64,000 nucleotides of DNA from Candidatus Zixiibacteriota bacterium (GCA_016933955.1 JAFGTT010000004.1:60771-124770); one strand, 5' to 3'. Numbered from the stretch's first letter, positions 1-9,159 are shown. Notes: a model not told the origin generated them from the sequence alone. Numbers and translations are program-made.

Positions 1-1277
1 ATAAAACGGCGTGAGGTTTTTATCCCAAGTATTTTATAGCCAATGAGAGCATTTATCATTTTGGTTATGGCCAGATCGCGATTTGGCGCATAAACAATAA
101 GCTTAGCCAGAATTGGGTCATACTCGACTCCCACCACGCTATTCTCACAGACCCCGCTGTCCACCCGGATACCCGGTCCGACCGGCTCCCGGTAGTAATG
201 GATATGGCCCGACGATGGCAGGAAGTCATTCTCACCATCCTCGGCATAGATACGGCACTCAATAGAATGACCCCGCTGTACGGCCTTCATGACATAATCC
301 GAGATCGGCATCCCGGCGGCAATCCTGATTTGCTCCACCGCCAGATCAACCCCGGTCACCATTTCGGTCACGGGGTGCTCCACCTGGATTCGCGTATTCA
401 TTTCCAGGAAATAGAAACCGCCGGTCTGATCAAGCAGGAATTCCACCGTCCCGGCATTGCGATACCCGGCCGCCTCGGCCACTTTGACCGCGACCTCTCC
501 CATCCGTTTTCGGATTTCGGGAGTCACCGCCGTCGATGGTGTTTCTTCGATTATTTTCTGATGACGGCGCTGAATCGAGCATTCCCGTTCGAACAGGTGA
601 ATCGTATTACCGTGGTTATCGGCCAGGATCTGAAATTCGATATGGCGAGGATTTTCAATATATTTTTCCAGATAAACCGTATCATCGCCAAAGGCGTTTT
701 TGGCTTCCCGCATAGCCGCCTCTATGGCCGCTTTCAATTCCGATGACTCGCGGACGATCCTCATGCCTTTGCCGCCTCCGCCAGCCGCCGCCTTGATTAA
801 AACCGGATAACCGGTTTTATCGGCCGCCTGTTCAAAAGCAACAAGACTCGCTCCGGCGGTTTTCATTCCCGGAATCAGCGGGACTCCGGCTTCAGCCATT
901 TTTTTTCGGGATTCCACCTTATTACCCATCAGCCTCATGGCCTCCGCGGTCGGCCCGATAAAGACAATTCCGGCTTTCTCGCAGGCTTCCGGAAGGCGCG
1001 GATTCTCCGCCAGAAAACCATAACCGGGATGAATGGCGTCACATTTGTAATCGACCGCCGCCTTAATTATCCTGTCAATCGCCAGGTAGGATTCATTGGG
1101 CGGGGGTGGCCCGATTTCTACCGCCTCATCGGCCATCATGGCATGTACCGCTCCCTTATCAGCCGATGAATATACTGCCAATGTTGGAATTCCCAGAAGC
1201 CCGCAGGCATTCAATATCCTTACCGCGATTTCGCCGCGATTGGCCACCAGAATTTTCTTGAATAATTTGTCACCCAT
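1..1277 (-). CDS. mccA: Biotin carboxylase subunit of an acyl-CoA carboxylase (probably methylcrotonyl-CoA carboxylase alpha), C-terminus cut by window edge
   Basis: ATP-dependent carboxylation of biotin, feeding CO2 to the carboxyltransferase encoded two genes upstream. About 425 residues are visible. The N-terminus has KILVANRGEIAVRI (residues 8-21), the HPGYGFLAEN motif (83-92) and the ATP-grasp glycine loop KAAAGGGGKGM (162-172); further on come the ECSIQRR and EMNTRIQVEHPVTE signatures. The open frame is continuous to the first base, so whether a C-terminal biotinyl domain (AMKM) follows, as in MCC/PCC alpha chains, cannot be seen. The ATG abuts the stop of the hydratase gene with no gap and has no clear ribosome binding site, which suggests translational coupling. 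The neighbour MCC-beta makes methylcrotonyl-CoA carboxylase the best call; a stand-alone AccC is the alternative. Confidence 0.85.
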   Translation of the reverse strand, partial: MGDKLFKKILVANRGEIAVRILNACGLLGIPTLAVYSSADKGAVHAMMADEAVEIGPPPPNESYLAIDRIIKAAVDYKCDAIHPGYGFLAENPRLPEACEKAGIVFIGPTAEAMRLMGNKVESRKKMAEAGVPLIPGMKTAGASLVAFEQAADKTGYPVLIKAAAGGGGKGMRIVRESSELKAAIEAAMREAKNAFGDDTVYLEKYIENPRHIEFQILADNHGNTIHLFERECSIQRRHQKIIEETPSTAVTPEIRKRMGEVAVKVAEAAGYRNAGTVEFLLDQTGGFYFLEMNTRIQVEHPVTEMVTGVDLAVEQIRIAAGMPISDYVMKAVQRGHSIECRIYAEDGENDFLPSSGHIHYYREPVGPGIRVDSGVCENSVVGVEYDPILAKLIVYAPNRDLAITKMINALIGYKILGIKTSRRF

Positions 1278-2060
1278 TTATTCATCAACCCATTTTGGTT
1301 TTCGCTTTTCCAGAAAGGCGTTCATACCTTCCTGTCCTTCATCTGAGATCCTGAGTTTTGCAATCATTTCGGCCGTGAACGGCTTATACTGCTTCTCGGG
1401 CATATTGGGAACCGATGACACCAATACTTTGGCTACCGAGATTGCTTCCGGACCCGATGATTTAATCATTTTTAACAAATCCTTGACCGCACCATCAAGT
1501 GCCTCATCCTTGACACATTGGTTAACCAGGCCAATATGGAAAGCCTTCTCCCCTTTCATCCTCTCCCCGGTGATAAAAAACTCACGGGCTCTGCCCTCGC
1601 CTATTTTTTTTACCACATACGGCCCGATACACGCCGGAACCAACCCGATTTTGACTTCGGAGAAGGAAAACACCGCCGATTCGGCGGCCAGGGCGATATC
1701 ACACACGGCCACAAAGCCGACTCCCCCGCCAATAGCGGCCCCGTTGATTTTACCGATAACCGGACAGCGGAAATTATATATTTTCCCAAAAAGATCAGCC
1801 AGAGCATTTGATTCCATCAAATTTTCCTCAAAGGATTGGGTGATCACCCGTTTCATCCAGTTGAGATCGGCCCCGGCACAAAATGACTTCCCCTGCCCGG
1901 AAAGGACCACCGCGCGAAGGGATTTTTCTTTGTCAAGCCGGTCAAAGAGTTCGGTCATTTCATAAATGACGGTGTCGTTGAAAGCATTATGCACCTCAGG
2001 GCGACAAAAATCCACCCGGGCAACCATATCCTGTATTTCACAACTGATTGTTTTGTACAT
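1278..2060 (-). CDS. liuC: Enoyl-CoA hydratase/isomerase family, LiuC-like methylglutaconyl-CoA hydratase
   Basis: 260-residue crotonase-fold protein, the usual length for bacterial methylglutaconyl-CoA hydratases. CAGADL (61-66) and AAIGGGVGF (108-116) build the acyl-CoA oxyanion hole. The first crotonase glutamate position is Gly115, while the second is kept as Glu135 (SEVKIGLVPA), a pattern I associate with LiuC proteins. Expected reaction: reversible hydration of 3-methylglutaconyl-CoA to HMG-CoA, between methylcrotonyl-CoA carboxylase and the HMG-CoA synthase of the same operon. I chose the ATG at 2060, preceded by GAAGG; a GTG directly after the MCC-beta stop (2072) is possible but lacks spacing. 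Its stop codon touches the next gene's ATG. Confidence 0.85.
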   Translation of the reverse strand: MYKTISCEIQDMVARVDFCRPEVHNAFNDTVIYEMTELFDRLDKEKSLRAVVLSGQGKSFCAGADLNWMKRVITQSFEENLMESNALADLFGKIYNFRCPVIGKINGAAIGGGVGFVAVCDIALAAESAVFSFSEVKIGLVPACIGPYVVKKIGEGRAREFFITGERMKGEKAFHIGLVNQCVKDEALDGAVKDLLKMIKSSGPEAISVAKVLVSSVPNMPEKQYKPFTAEMIAKLRISDEGQEGMNAFLEKRKPKWVDE

Positions 2061-2072
2061 AATAGCCTTCAC

Positions 2073-3680
2073 CTACATCCTGAAGACACCATATTTCTGA
2101 TCAGGAATATCGGCATTGAGGGACATGGCAATTCCCAACGCAACGGCCTCGCGCGTATCCGTCATGCCGATAATGCCGTCATCCCAGAGGCGGGCCGAGG
2201 AATAATAAGGCGAGGATTCGGCCTCATATTTTTCCAGAATCGGTCGGCGGATTTCTTCGATCTGTTCCTTCGTCAGTTTCTGGCCAGCTCGTTCCAGTTG
2301 TTTGACTTTAACCGTGGCCAGAACATCAGCCGCCTGCTCACCGCCCATAACGCATATTTTCGAATTAGGCCACATCCAGAGTAGCCTGGGGAAATAACCC
2401 CGGCCGCACATGGCGTAATTCCCGGCTCCGTACGATCCCCCGACAATAACGGTGAATCGAGGTACCTGGGCATTGGCTACGGCATGCACCAGTTTGGCTC
2501 CGTCGCGGGCAATCCCGCCCGCTTCGTACTGCCGTCCGACAATGAAACCGGTTATATTTTGCAGGAATAAGAGCGGGATTTTGCGCTCGGTACACAGCTC
2601 AATAAAGTGCGCCCCCTTAAGCGACGATTCCGAGAATAGCACCCCGTTGTTAGCCAAAATACCAACCGGATATCCCATAATCCGCGCGAATCCGCAGACC
2701 AGTGTTATTCCGTACAGCTCTTTGAACTCATGGAATTTCGAACTATCGACGATCCGCGCAATCAGTTCCCTGATATCGTATTGTTTCCTGACATCATTGG
2801 GGATAACACCATAGAGTTCCTCAGGATCATAATAAGGTTCTTCCGGCTCGGCCATATCCAGCCGGAATTTCGGCTGACGATTGACATTCTCGATAATATT
2901 GCGGCATATCTGCAGGGCATGTTTATCATTGAGAGCATAGTGATCGGTCACGCCCGAAGTTCGACAGTGAACATCTGCGCCACCCAGGTCCTCGGCTGAG
3001 ACCACCTCGCCGGTGGCCGCTTTAACCAGTGGCGGGCCGCCAATGAAAATGGTCCCCTGCTTGCGGACAATCACCGTCTCATCCGACATGGCCGGGAGAT
3101 AGGCTCCGCCGGCCGTGCACGAACCCAGAACCGCCGATATTTGCGGAATACCTTTGGCCGACATCCTCGCCTGATTATAAAATATTCGTCCGAAATGATC
3201 CTTATCGGGAAAAACGCCGGATTGCAATGGCAGGTAGATTCCCCCGGAATCGACCAGGTAAACACAAGGTAAATAGTTCTCCTCAGCAATCCGCTGGGCC
3301 CGGGCATGTTTTAAAATGGTGATGGGATAATAGGTGCCACCCTTGACGGTGGCATCGTTGGCGATCACCATCACTTCCCGGCCGTGAACAATCCCGATCC
3401 CGGTAATCAAACCCGAGGCTGGAGCATCATTATCATACATATCATAAGCGGCCAGCGGCGACAGCTCCAGAAAGGGAGTGTTCTTGTCGAAAAGAAGGCC
3501 GACCCGCTCCCGGGTTAGCAATTTCCCCCGGTCGAGATGGACTTTCCGAGCTTTTTCCGAACCGCCCTCTTTGATTTTTTCAAGACGTTCCTTGAGAATC
3601 AGGTGCTGCTCTTTGTTTTTCTGGAAATTCTCCTTGAAGTCTGGTGATGAGGGATTGATTTTGGATTCAATTCTAAACAT
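2073..3680 (-). CDS. mccB: 3-methylcrotonyl-CoA carboxylase beta (carboxyltransferase) subunit
   Basis: 535 residues from the ATG at 3680, matching MCC-beta family length. Upstream in-frame starts (TTG at 3728, ATG at 3695) would add a tail the family lacks; GGGAGG precedes 3680. The protein has two crotonase-like halves. Family-typical stretches include [54 protein letters not shown] and [12 protein letters not shown], closer to methylcrotonyl- than to propionyl-CoA carboxylases. It transfers carboxyl from carboxybiotin to 3-methylcrotonyl-CoA, giving 3-methylglutaconyl-CoA. It is followed by liuC (12-nt gap) and the biotin carboxylase, and separated from the DUF35 gene by a strong hairpin. 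Geranyl-CoA carboxylase is a less likely alternative. Confidence 0.9.
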   Translation of the reverse strand: MFRIESKINPSSPDFKENFQKNKEQHLILKERLEKIKEGGSEKARKVHLDRGKLLTRERVGLLFDKNTPFLELSPLAAYDMYDNDAPASGLITGIGIVHGREVMVIANDATVKGGTYYPITILKHARAQRIAEENYLPCVYLVDSGGIYLPLQSGVFPDKDHFGRIFYNQARMSAKGIPQISAVLGSCTAGGAYLPAMSDETVIVRKQGTIFIGGPPLVKAATGEVVSAEDLGGADVHCRTSGVTDHYALNDKHALQICRNIIENVNRQPKFRLDMAEPEEPYYDPEELYGVIPNDVRKQYDIRELIARIVDSSKFHEFKELYGITLVCGFARIMGYPVGILANNGVLFSESSLKGAHFIELCTERKIPLLFLQNITGFIVGRQYEAGGIARDGAKLVHAVANAQVPRFTVIVGGSYGAGNYAMCGRGYFPRLLWMWPNSKICVMGGEQAADVLATVKVKQLERAGQKLTKEQIEEIRRPILEKYEAESSPYYSSARLWDDGIIGMTDTREAVALGIAMSLNADIPDQKYGVFRM

Positions 3681-3715
3681 ATCCTCCCTGCCCATGGATT
3701 CAGGATGGCGGGTGA

Positions 3716-3745
3716 AACCGGGCCGCAATAAATGGCGGCCCGGTT
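3716..3745 (-). promoter_or_regulatory. Perfect 11-bp hairpin between the DUF35 and mccB genes
   Basis: Arms AACCGGGCCGC (3716-3726) and GCGGCCCGGTT (3735-3745) pair perfectly around an 8-nt loop. There is no T-tract on the minus strand (TCACCC follows), so a full intrinsic terminator is unlikely. The position inside the operon, about 35 nt before the mccB start, suggests an RNA-processing, stability or pausing element that could set different expression of the two halves. This role is inferred. Confidence 0.55.
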
Positions 3746-3762
3746 GTACTATTTAAAATTAA

Positions 3763-4158
3763 TTAGTACCACTTGGGTACAAATTTGTAACCGTAGCTTA
3801 AGACACCGTGGTGCCCATCGGTCTGGATACGACGGAATTCGATTCGGATATCCATCCCGACTTTGAGTTTCTCGATCTCACAGTCGGCAATTTGGGCCAG
3901 CAGTCTGACACCGTTGGCCAATTCCGCGATACCGACGGCATAAGGAGCCTGGTCGGTGAATTGCGAAGGAGCCACGCGAATAACTGTATAGGTTACCAGC
4001 TTGCCGGTATCGGGCAGGTTGATATTCTCGAATTCACGATGACCGCATTCGGGACAGATCAAACGGTATGGAAAAACTATCTTCCCGCATTTCTTGCATT
4101 TCCCCGCCTCGAGCCGATAACGATGTTTGCTTTCTCTCCAGATACGTGATGGAAACAT
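3763..4158 (-). CDS. DUF35 zinc-ribbon/OB-fold acyl-CoA binding protein
   Basis: 131 residues. An N-terminal zinc ribbon, CKKCGKIVFPYRLICPECG (about residues 21-39), is followed by an OB-fold region with TYTVIRVAPSQF and PYAVGIAELANGVRL. In archaea, DUF35 proteins bridge acetoacetyl-CoA thiolase and HMG-CoA synthase and channel the intermediate. Here the gene directly follows the thiolase with a 1-nt stop/start overlap (TGATG), and the HMG-CoA synthase is next upstream, so the same trio is present. The family assignment is firm; the channelling role is carried over from the archaeal complex. Confidence 0.85.
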   Translation of the reverse strand: MFPSRIWRESKHRYRLEAGKCKKCGKIVFPYRLICPECGHREFENINLPDTGKLVTYTVIRVAPSQFTDQAPYAVGIAELANGVRLLAQIADCEIEKLKVGMDIRIEFRRIQTDGHHGVLSYGYKFVPKWY

Positions 4159-5318
4159 CAGGCCACCTCCATAATATGAACCAGAGTAGATCCACCGGAA
4201 CCACCCATATTCTGTGTCATACCGACTTTCGGATTACTTTTCAGTTGCCGGCCATTTTCGGCCTCGCCGCGAAGCTGCTTGACCACTTCGACCACCTGGG
4301 CCACACCGGTGGCGCCCACCGGGTGTCCCTTCGATTTAAGACCGCCCGAGGTATTAATCGGGAACTTGCCGTCAAGAGCAGTCTCCCCGTTTAGTACCGC
4401 CTGACCGGCTTTGCCGGGAGTATAGAGACCGAGCGATTCCATCACCATCAATTCGGCGATGGTAAAACAATCATGGACCTCGGCGAAGTCGATATCCTTG
4501 ATGGTCTTCCCGGCCATCTTGAAAGCCTTCTCGGCCGCCACGGTAGTCGCCTTGAGAGTGGTTAAATCATCACGGGAATGCAGCGCAATGGCATCGGTGG
4601 CATGGCCAGAACCGATTATCTTGATAATTGGCTTGCCCAGTTTTTTGGCAATCTCGACCGTCGTTAAAATAACCGCCGCCGCCCCGTCAGTAATCGGAGA
4701 ACAATCCAGGATATTAAGCGGATCGGCCACCTTGACCGATTTGGCCACCTGATCCATAGTGACTTTAAAGGGGTATTGCGCATAGGGATTCATGGAACCG
4801 TTGTGATGATTTTTGACCGCCACGGCCGAAAGCATATCCCGCGTGGTTCCGTATTTATTCATATGGGCCACCGCCATCAGGGCATACAATCCCGGAAAAG
4901 TGGCGCCGTGGAAAACTTCGTATTCCTGATCGGCCGCCGCGGCCAGAGCGTAGGTTGCCCCGTCACCGGAAATGTCGGTCATTTTTTCCACACCGCCGGC
5001 CATAACAATATCCGAGGCCGCTGAAGCGATTTCAAGAAAAGCGGTCCTGAAAGCCAGTCCACCCGAGGCACAGGCTGATTCCACCCGTGAAGCGGCCAGC
5101 TGTTTCTGCCCCAGGTAGTCAGCCATAAGAGAACCGAGATGCTCCTGGCCAACAAATAATCCGGAGGTCATACAACCGATAACCATGGAATCGAGATGAT
5201 CCACTCCGGCATCATCGATTGCGGCCAGAGCCGCTTCGACATAGAGGTCGCGAAATGATTTTTCCCATATCTCGCCGAATTTGGTCATGCCTATGCCAAC
5301 TACTGCAACGTCTCTCAT
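4158..5318 (-). CDS. Archaeal-type (SCP2-like) acetyl-CoA C-acetyltransferase / thiolase
   Basis: 386 residues from the ATG at 5318, preceded by AGGAGG with 8-nt spacing; the upstream GTG at 5327 lies in that site. Nucleophile Cys83 sits in [11 protein letters not shown]. The C-terminal catalytic histidines are in [11 protein letters not shown] and [14 protein letters not shown]. This is the SCP2-thiolase branch used with DUF35 partners, not the classical AtoB/FadA branch. It should interconvert two acetyl-CoA and acetoacetyl-CoA, or cleave acetoacetyl-CoA when the operon works catabolically. It lies 12 nt after the HMG-CoA synthase stop and overlaps the DUF35 start by 1 nt, consistent with a complex. 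Confidence 0.88.
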   Translation of the reverse strand: MRDVAVVGIGMTKFGEIWEKSFRDLYVEAALAAIDDAGVDHLDSMVIGCMTSGLFVGQEHLGSLMADYLGQKQLAASRVESACASGGLAFRTAFLEIASAASDIVMAGGVEKMTDISGDGATYALAAAADQEYEVFHGATFPGLYALMAVAHMNKYGTTRDMLSAVAVKNHHNGSMNPYAQYPFKVTMDQVAKSVKVADPLNILDCSPITDGAAAVILTTVEIAKKLGKPIIKIIGSGHATDAIALHSRDDLTTLKATTVAAEKAFKMAGKTIKDIDFAEVHDCFTIAELMVMESLGLYTPGKAGQAVLNGETALDGKFPINTSGGLKSKGHPVGATGVAQVVEVVKQLRGEAENGRQLKSNPKVGMTQNMGGSGGSTLVHIMEVA

Positions 5319-5330
5319 TGATCTCACCTC

Positions 5331-6380
5331 CTAATTATTCTTCAGGATTTTGCGCCGGTATTTGGCATAGGTTCCATAGTCAACGTATACTTTATTTTCA
5401 TCGAGCAGTTTGGTCGTTCTAACAGCCTTATCGCGGACTTCATTTATACGCTCGGTAACTTTCCAGATAAAGGCATCCGAACCGGCACCTGATCCGTACG
5501 AAACCATCAGGATCATATCTCCGGGTTGAGCTACATCAAGAGTCGATGTCAACCCGATCGGTGAGGCACCTGAATAAGTATTCCCCAGCCGCGGTGATAA
5601 CCACCCGGGATCGATCTGCTCCTGCGTAAAACCAAGCATTCCGGCCACCCTTTGCGGGAATTTGCCGTTGGGTTGATGAAATACGGCATATTTAAAATCA
5701 GCCGGTTTCATACCCGACATTTTCAAAATTCCATTGGCGGCGCCCATGGTGGTTCTGAAATAAGCCGGTTCACCGGTAAAACGCCCGGCATGTTGAGGAT
5801 AAAACTCATGTTCGCGACGCCAAAAATCCGGAGTGTCGGTCATAAAGGAATAAGTATAAAGAGCCTCGGCTATCAGTTTATCCATCCCCATAATGAAGGC
5901 CGCGGCCCCGGCTGCCGCCGAGTATTCCAGAGCGTCCGAGGGCGCTCCTTGAGAGGTATCACCTCCGATTGCCAAAGCGTATTTTACATAACCTGATTTA
6001 ACCAATCCAAGGGCTACAAACATAGCCTCCGATCCGGCTTTACAGGCAAACTCATAATCGGCACAATGAATATCAGGCGTGGCGCCGAGGGCCTCGGCCA
6101 CCACTGTTCCGGACGGTTTCACAGCATAGGGATGTGATTCGGAACCAATATAAATGGCCCCTATTTCCGCCGGCTTAACATGACCGGCTCTCTTGAAAGC
6201 GTTTTTGGCGGCTTCCACCGAGAGAGTAATGGTATCGGTATCCGGCGGCGGGACCGATTTTTCCCTGAGCATTAATCCTTTCTTGTAGCTGGGCGCATCC
6301 GCCCCCCAGACCTTGGCGATTTCCTCGACCTGGATCCGGTGGCGTGGAATATGAGCGCCGTAGCCGACGATTCCTGCCAT
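5331..6380 (-). CDS. Hydroxymethylglutaryl-CoA synthase, archaeal type
   Basis: 349 residues, the short archaeal-type length. It has a thiolase-superfamily fold with [13 protein letters not shown] at the N-terminus, Glu82 in [13 protein letters not shown] (general base), nucleophile Cys113 in [12 protein letters not shown], and a His in [10 protein letters not shown]. It condenses acetyl-CoA with acetoacetyl-CoA to HMG-CoA, or the reverse. It is the first gene of the minus-strand operon with thiolase, DUF35, mccB, liuC and mccA, and has its own promoter-like sequence upstream. In archaea it starts the mevalonate pathway. No mevalonate gene is in this window, and the neighbours point to leucine or branched acyl-CoA metabolism. 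Confidence 0.88.
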   Translation of the reverse strand: MAGIVGYGAHIPRHRIQVEEIAKVWGADAPSYKKGLMLREKSVPPPDTDTITLSVEAAKNAFKRAGHVKPAEIGAIYIGSESHPYAVKPSGTVVAEALGATPDIHCADYEFACKAGSEAMFVALGLVKSGYVKYALAIGGDTSQGAPSDALEYSAAAGAAAFIMGMDKLIAEALYTYSFMTDTPDFWRREHEFYPQHAGRFTGEPAYFRTTMGAANGILKMSGMKPADFKYAVFHQPNGKFPQRVAGMLGFTQEQIDPGWLSPRLGNTYSGASPIGLTSTLDVAQPGDMILMVSYGSGAGSDAFIWKVTERINEVRDKAVRTTKLLDENKVYVDYGTYAKYRRKILKNN

Positions 6381-6396
6381 ATTTTACCTCACTATA

Positions 6397-6432
6397 TATG
6401 TTTATAACACAACCGTTTGGCACGCCAAATAG
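6397..6432 (-). promoter_or_regulatory. Candidate promoter with overlapping dyad upstream of the HMG-CoA synthase operon
   Basis: On the minus strand TTGGCG (-35-like) is followed after 16 nt by TATAAA (-10-like), then a short leader to the ATG at 6380. The -35 region is part of a perfect dyad TTTGGC-AC-GCCAAA (6416-6429), as expected of an operator for a dimeric repressor. No matching regulator is visible next door. Assigned by eye only. Confidence 0.4.
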
Positions 6433-6526
6433 AACATGACTTCCATAAAGATTATTAATATAGCCGATTATTGGCCCATACGCAAGTTTTTTAAACCGTG
6501 ATTATTCTCTTAAGTTCAATCACCAT

Positions 6527-6556
6527 TTGCCCTTGTCCGTTTAAAACTATTATATT
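6527..6556 (+). promoter_or_regulatory. Candidate sigma-70 promoter for the secreted protein gene at 6583
   Basis: TTGCCC (6527-6532), an 18-nt spacer and TATATT (6551-6556) lie about 26 nt before the ATG. This gives a short leader, with no strong ribosome binding site visible. It is divergent from the HMG-CoA synthase promoter in the same 200-nt intergenic region. Confidence 0.45.
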
Positions 6557-6582
6557 GGTTGCGAATAACGGGATAGACAGAA

Positions 6583-7131
6583 ATGAAGTATTGGGCGATT
6601 ATTTTGCTTATATGTTTTTTTATTTCCGGCGCGGAAGAAATGACCGCCAAAAGCTCCGATTATGCTTATTACGAAGGAGGGACATATGCTTATTTCTTCC
6701 GCGCCCCATCCGGATGGATTCTTGATCTTGATAACGCCCATCTTGACGGATATACGGCCGCCATGTATCCCGATAGTCAATCCTATGATTATTCCGATAT
6801 GATAATTTATGTCTGGATCTTCCCGAAAGATTCTATGGCCTTCCAGGAATTTATCACCAGGGATTCGGCCCATTATATAAAAACCCATGAGGGATTGTCT
6901 TTTATCGCCAATAAACCGGGTATTAATTCCGACAGCCTGAGATTCACGACTCTTGAAACGGATGATCCCGGGGCGATTTACGATATCGTCTCGATCACAT
7001 ATTTCGACCTGATATCAGAAATCGTTATTTATGAGGCACATATCGCTGAGAGAAGGTTCCATACTGATATTGCAGAACATCTTCACCAGGCAATAAACGA
7101 ACTGAGGCGCATAACCGATTCTGAAGAATAA
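6583..7131 (+). CDS. Predicted secreted protein of unknown function
   Basis: 182 residues. A hydrophobic N-terminus (IILLICFFISG, about 6-16) fits a signal peptide with cleavage near residues 17-22. The mature part is soluble and rich in Tyr, Asp and Ile, with stretches such as FRAPSGWILDLDNA and DMIIYVWIFPKDS that read like an alternating beta-strand protein. I do not recognise a family. It is a single gene on the plus strand; a 210-nt gap separates it from the next lipoprotein gene, so joint transcription is uncertain. Codon use looks like that of its neighbours. Confidence 0.7.
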   Translation: MKYWAIILLICFFISGAEEMTAKSSDYAYYEGGTYAYFFRAPSGWILDLDNAHLDGYTAAMYPDSQSYDYSDMIIYVWIFPKDSMAFQEFITRDSAHYIKTHEGLSFIANKPGINSDSLRFTTLETDDPGAIYDIVSITYFDLISEIVIYEAHIAERRFHTDIAEHLHQAINELRRITDSEE

Positions 7132-7341
7132 TCGTATACCGCATTTACAACCTATAACATTCATGATCAAATTCCGTTCATTTTAAACTTGACAAATTGT
7201 ATATAGAATCTTTCCTTTAATTTAAATAGACTATTTCGATTTGCTTTTCAGCACGATCAGTTCATCACGAAATAGGCATCAATTATCTCGAGATTTCTAA
7301 GTTTTATTTAAATGGCATCAACCTGCAAAAGGAGGCAAGTT
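7132..7341 (+). promoter_or_regulatory. Intergenic region with AT-rich promoter-like stretch and small palindrome
   Basis: TTGACA occurs at 7189-7194, but the nearest TATATA/TATAGA (7200-7208) is too close for a classical pair. A second reading uses TTCATT and TATATA 17 nt apart. A perfect short dyad AAATAG-A-CTATTT covers 7224-7236. The region probably drives the lipoprotein cluster that follows; the exact promoter is not resolved. Confidence 0.3.
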
Positions 7342-7824
7342 ATGTCGCGAAAACTTTTGAGGACTTTGGGATTCCCGGAAAATATCCCTGTCCGCTGGGC
7401 CATCCTGCATCTGATGATAATACTGGCTATTGGTCTTGGAATTGGGGGTTGCGGGGGATGTGATGGATGCGGGTGTATTCCGGATGAAGTCGATCCGACA
7501 CCTGTTCGCGCCAGTGGTGAAGCGATTCTGGAAATCCAGAATTTGACCGCCCTGGGAACACAGGGTACCACTCAATATATTTCCGTTGCCTTTACGGGAA
7601 CAATAGTCACACCCGGTGAAGGTACCGGCGATGGTTCCTTTAATGTCAACAAAACCTATGAGGTAACCCCGACCAATGTTAATCCAGCTCCCTCGCTGGA
7701 GCGCAAAAAATTGAAGCCGGGGACCTGGGATATGAAGGTTACCATTGGAAACTGGAGCCAGACCCGACGCGGGACAATTGTGAAAAACAAGGGAACCACA
7801 TTTACGTTTGTCTATGGTCAATAA
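7342..7824 (+). CDS. Small Cys-rich lipoprotein-like protein, unknown function
   Basis: 160 residues from the ATG at 7342, preceded by AGGAGG; an in-frame ATG 30 nt upstream has no such site. A hydrophobic segment (MIILAIGLGIGG) ends at a cysteine in a loose lipobox. It is followed by an unusual GGCGGCDGCGC cluster with five cysteines in eleven residues. The C-terminal 110 residues look like a beta-sandwich (AILEIQNLTALG, YISVAFTGTIV, GTWDMKVTIGNW, GTTFTFVYG). The next gene begins 33 nt downstream, so the two are probably co-transcribed. No family is recognised. The cysteine cluster could bind metal or form disulfides on the periplasmic side. Confidence 0.7.
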   Translation: MSRKLLRTLGFPENIPVRWAILHLMIILAIGLGIGGCGGCDGCGCIPDEVDPTPVRASGEAILEIQNLTALGTQGTTQYISVAFTGTIVTPGEGTGDGSFNVNKTYEVTPTNVNPAPSLERKKLKPGTWDMKVTIGNWSQTRRGTIVKNKGTTFTFVYGQ

Positions 7825-7856
7825 AGCTTTTCCGGGCAAAATACCAGGAGGTGAAT

Positions 7857-9098
7857 ATGCTGTTAAAACTGAGAAAGACCATGGCCCTTTTAACGCTGGC
7901 CATTCTGACAATCAATATCATACCAGTCAATGCCATTGCCGGCGGTGGTGGGGGTGATATTAAAATTATTCTGCCCATTGACGAAATCGAGGGGCTGATC
8001 CAGGATCTTGAAGATGCCGGATCAAGAATTGTCGGCGAGGCTGGAGTTCAGCTACGGCAAAGCATCGCCGAAATGGCCAGTCAAATGCGGGATTGCATTG
8101 ACCAGCTTAAGGGGGCGGCTATCGAGGTCATTAATGCCGCCGCGGCGCAGATCCGCAGCCTGTTGAACAATCTGATTAAACAGGCACGCAACCTTCTGCG
8201 TGAAGTTAACCAGATGATTCAGGATAATATTAAATGTATCAGCCAGGCACTGGCCGAGCGTATCGCCCAGGTTAAGGATTCTATCGTCGATATTATTCAG
8301 CAGGTCAGTGCCGCCGTTCGTGACGCCGTGAACCTGATCTATCTTAGAGCTATCTCGGTAATAGATCGAGGCACCTATAATATCACAGTAATGGTCGATT
8401 CGACTATTAATATAATCGCCAAAGTCATAATCCTGATATTTATCTTTATCCTGCTTTTCTGGTTGATTCGGGCTCTCTGGAAAGGTGCTTTCCCCAAAGT
8501 TGCGGCTTTGAAATACGGTCTCCCCTCCCTGGCGGTAATTATCATTGCTCTGGGAGTTTTTCTTTTACTCAGTCCTGTCACTCTGGGGAAAATCATCGGG
8601 TATGAGGTACAAATCCCCAAATCCGATAATGCCTGTGAAAACGGCGATAATTTTTACAGCCAGTTTATGAATCTCAAAAATACCGAGGCCGACTCCCTGC
8701 TCCTGAAAAATACCGGAGATTCCGCACTTCATTATCTGAGCATTTGTGCCTACACGTCGATGAGTACCGATTTCATCCGGGGCATTCAAAATAAAATCGG
8801 CGACATCGCCGCGGTTTTATATCCGCCCCCCGATCCGCCGTCATCGACTCCAGTCGTATCCGATTGTGAAAGCTCCACCGGTTCCAGATCAATCAATCCA
8901 TCCTGGCTATCCAAGTATGATCTCCTGAAGGTGAACAAACTGCAAAGACTGGTCGGCAGTAATGTTCTCAGAGAAAGCGCGGTGCCTCTGATAAAGCATG
9001 ATACGACGCAGTATTTCATGAAATTAAGGGTAATCCCCAATGTCAGGCCGGAGGCGATTATAATGCAGCCGGTTCGGGTATTCCGGGATTCCATGTAA
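7857..9098 (+). CDS. Membrane protein of unknown family, paralog A of a tandem pair
   Basis: 413 residues. The ATG at 7857 has AGGAGG five nt upstream; the GTG at 7851 overlaps that site. It has a signal peptide (about 10-29), then a roughly 150-residue amphipathic helical region (EGLIQDLEDAGSRIVGEAG onward), two adjacent membrane helices (VIILIFIFILLFWLI and LAVIIIALGVFLLL) and a globular tail with YPPPDPPSS, two cysteines and VSDCESSTGS. The next gene shares this entire layout and many residues (EGLIQDL, GEAGVQ, AERxAQxKDSI, YPPPDPPS, FMK). I do not recognise a domain. A pair of periplasm-facing membrane proteins acting together is a reasonable guess. Confidence 0.75.
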   Translation: MLLKLRKTMALLTLAILTINIIPVNAIAGGGGGDIKIILPIDEIEGLIQDLEDAGSRIVGEAGVQLRQSIAEMASQMRDCIDQLKGAAIEVINAAAAQIRSLLNNLIKQARNLLREVNQMIQDNIKCISQALAERIAQVKDSIVDIIQQVSAAVRDAVNLIYLRAISVIDRGTYNITVMVDSTINIIAKVIILIFIFILLFWLIRALWKGAFPKVAALKYGLPSLAVIIIALGVFLLLSPVTLGKIIGYEVQIPKSDNACENGDNFYSQFMNLKNTEADSLLLKNTGDSALHYLSICAYTSMSTDFIRGIQNKIGDIAAVLYPPPDPPSSTPVVSDCESSTGSRSINPSWLSKYDLLKVNKLQRLVGSNVLRESAVPLIKHDTTQYFMKLRVIPNVRPEAIIMQPVRVFRDSM

Positions 9099-9105
9099 AT
9101 CAAAC

Positions 9106-9159
9106 TTTAAGGTCGCCGGGACATAATCCGGCGACTTTAATCGGGATATTTGCCCCGAT
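9106..9159 (+). terminator. Two consecutive hairpins after paralog A
   Basis: The first stem GTCGCCGG (9112-9119) / CCGGCGAC (9128-9135) is followed by TTTAATC. The second stem ATCGGG (9140-9145) / CCCGAT (9154-9159) follows directly. The T-tract is short, so this may be a leaky terminator between the two paralogs. Confidence 0.5.

Noticed and set aside
198..746. Plus-strand 182-codon frame opposite the biotin carboxylase
   Set aside because: It lies wholly antisense to a strongly conserved gene, with no ribosome binding site and no recognisable motif.
1096..1965. Plus-strand 289-codon frame across the mccA/liuC junction
   Set aside because: Antisense to two conserved genes; composition follows the reverse of their codons.
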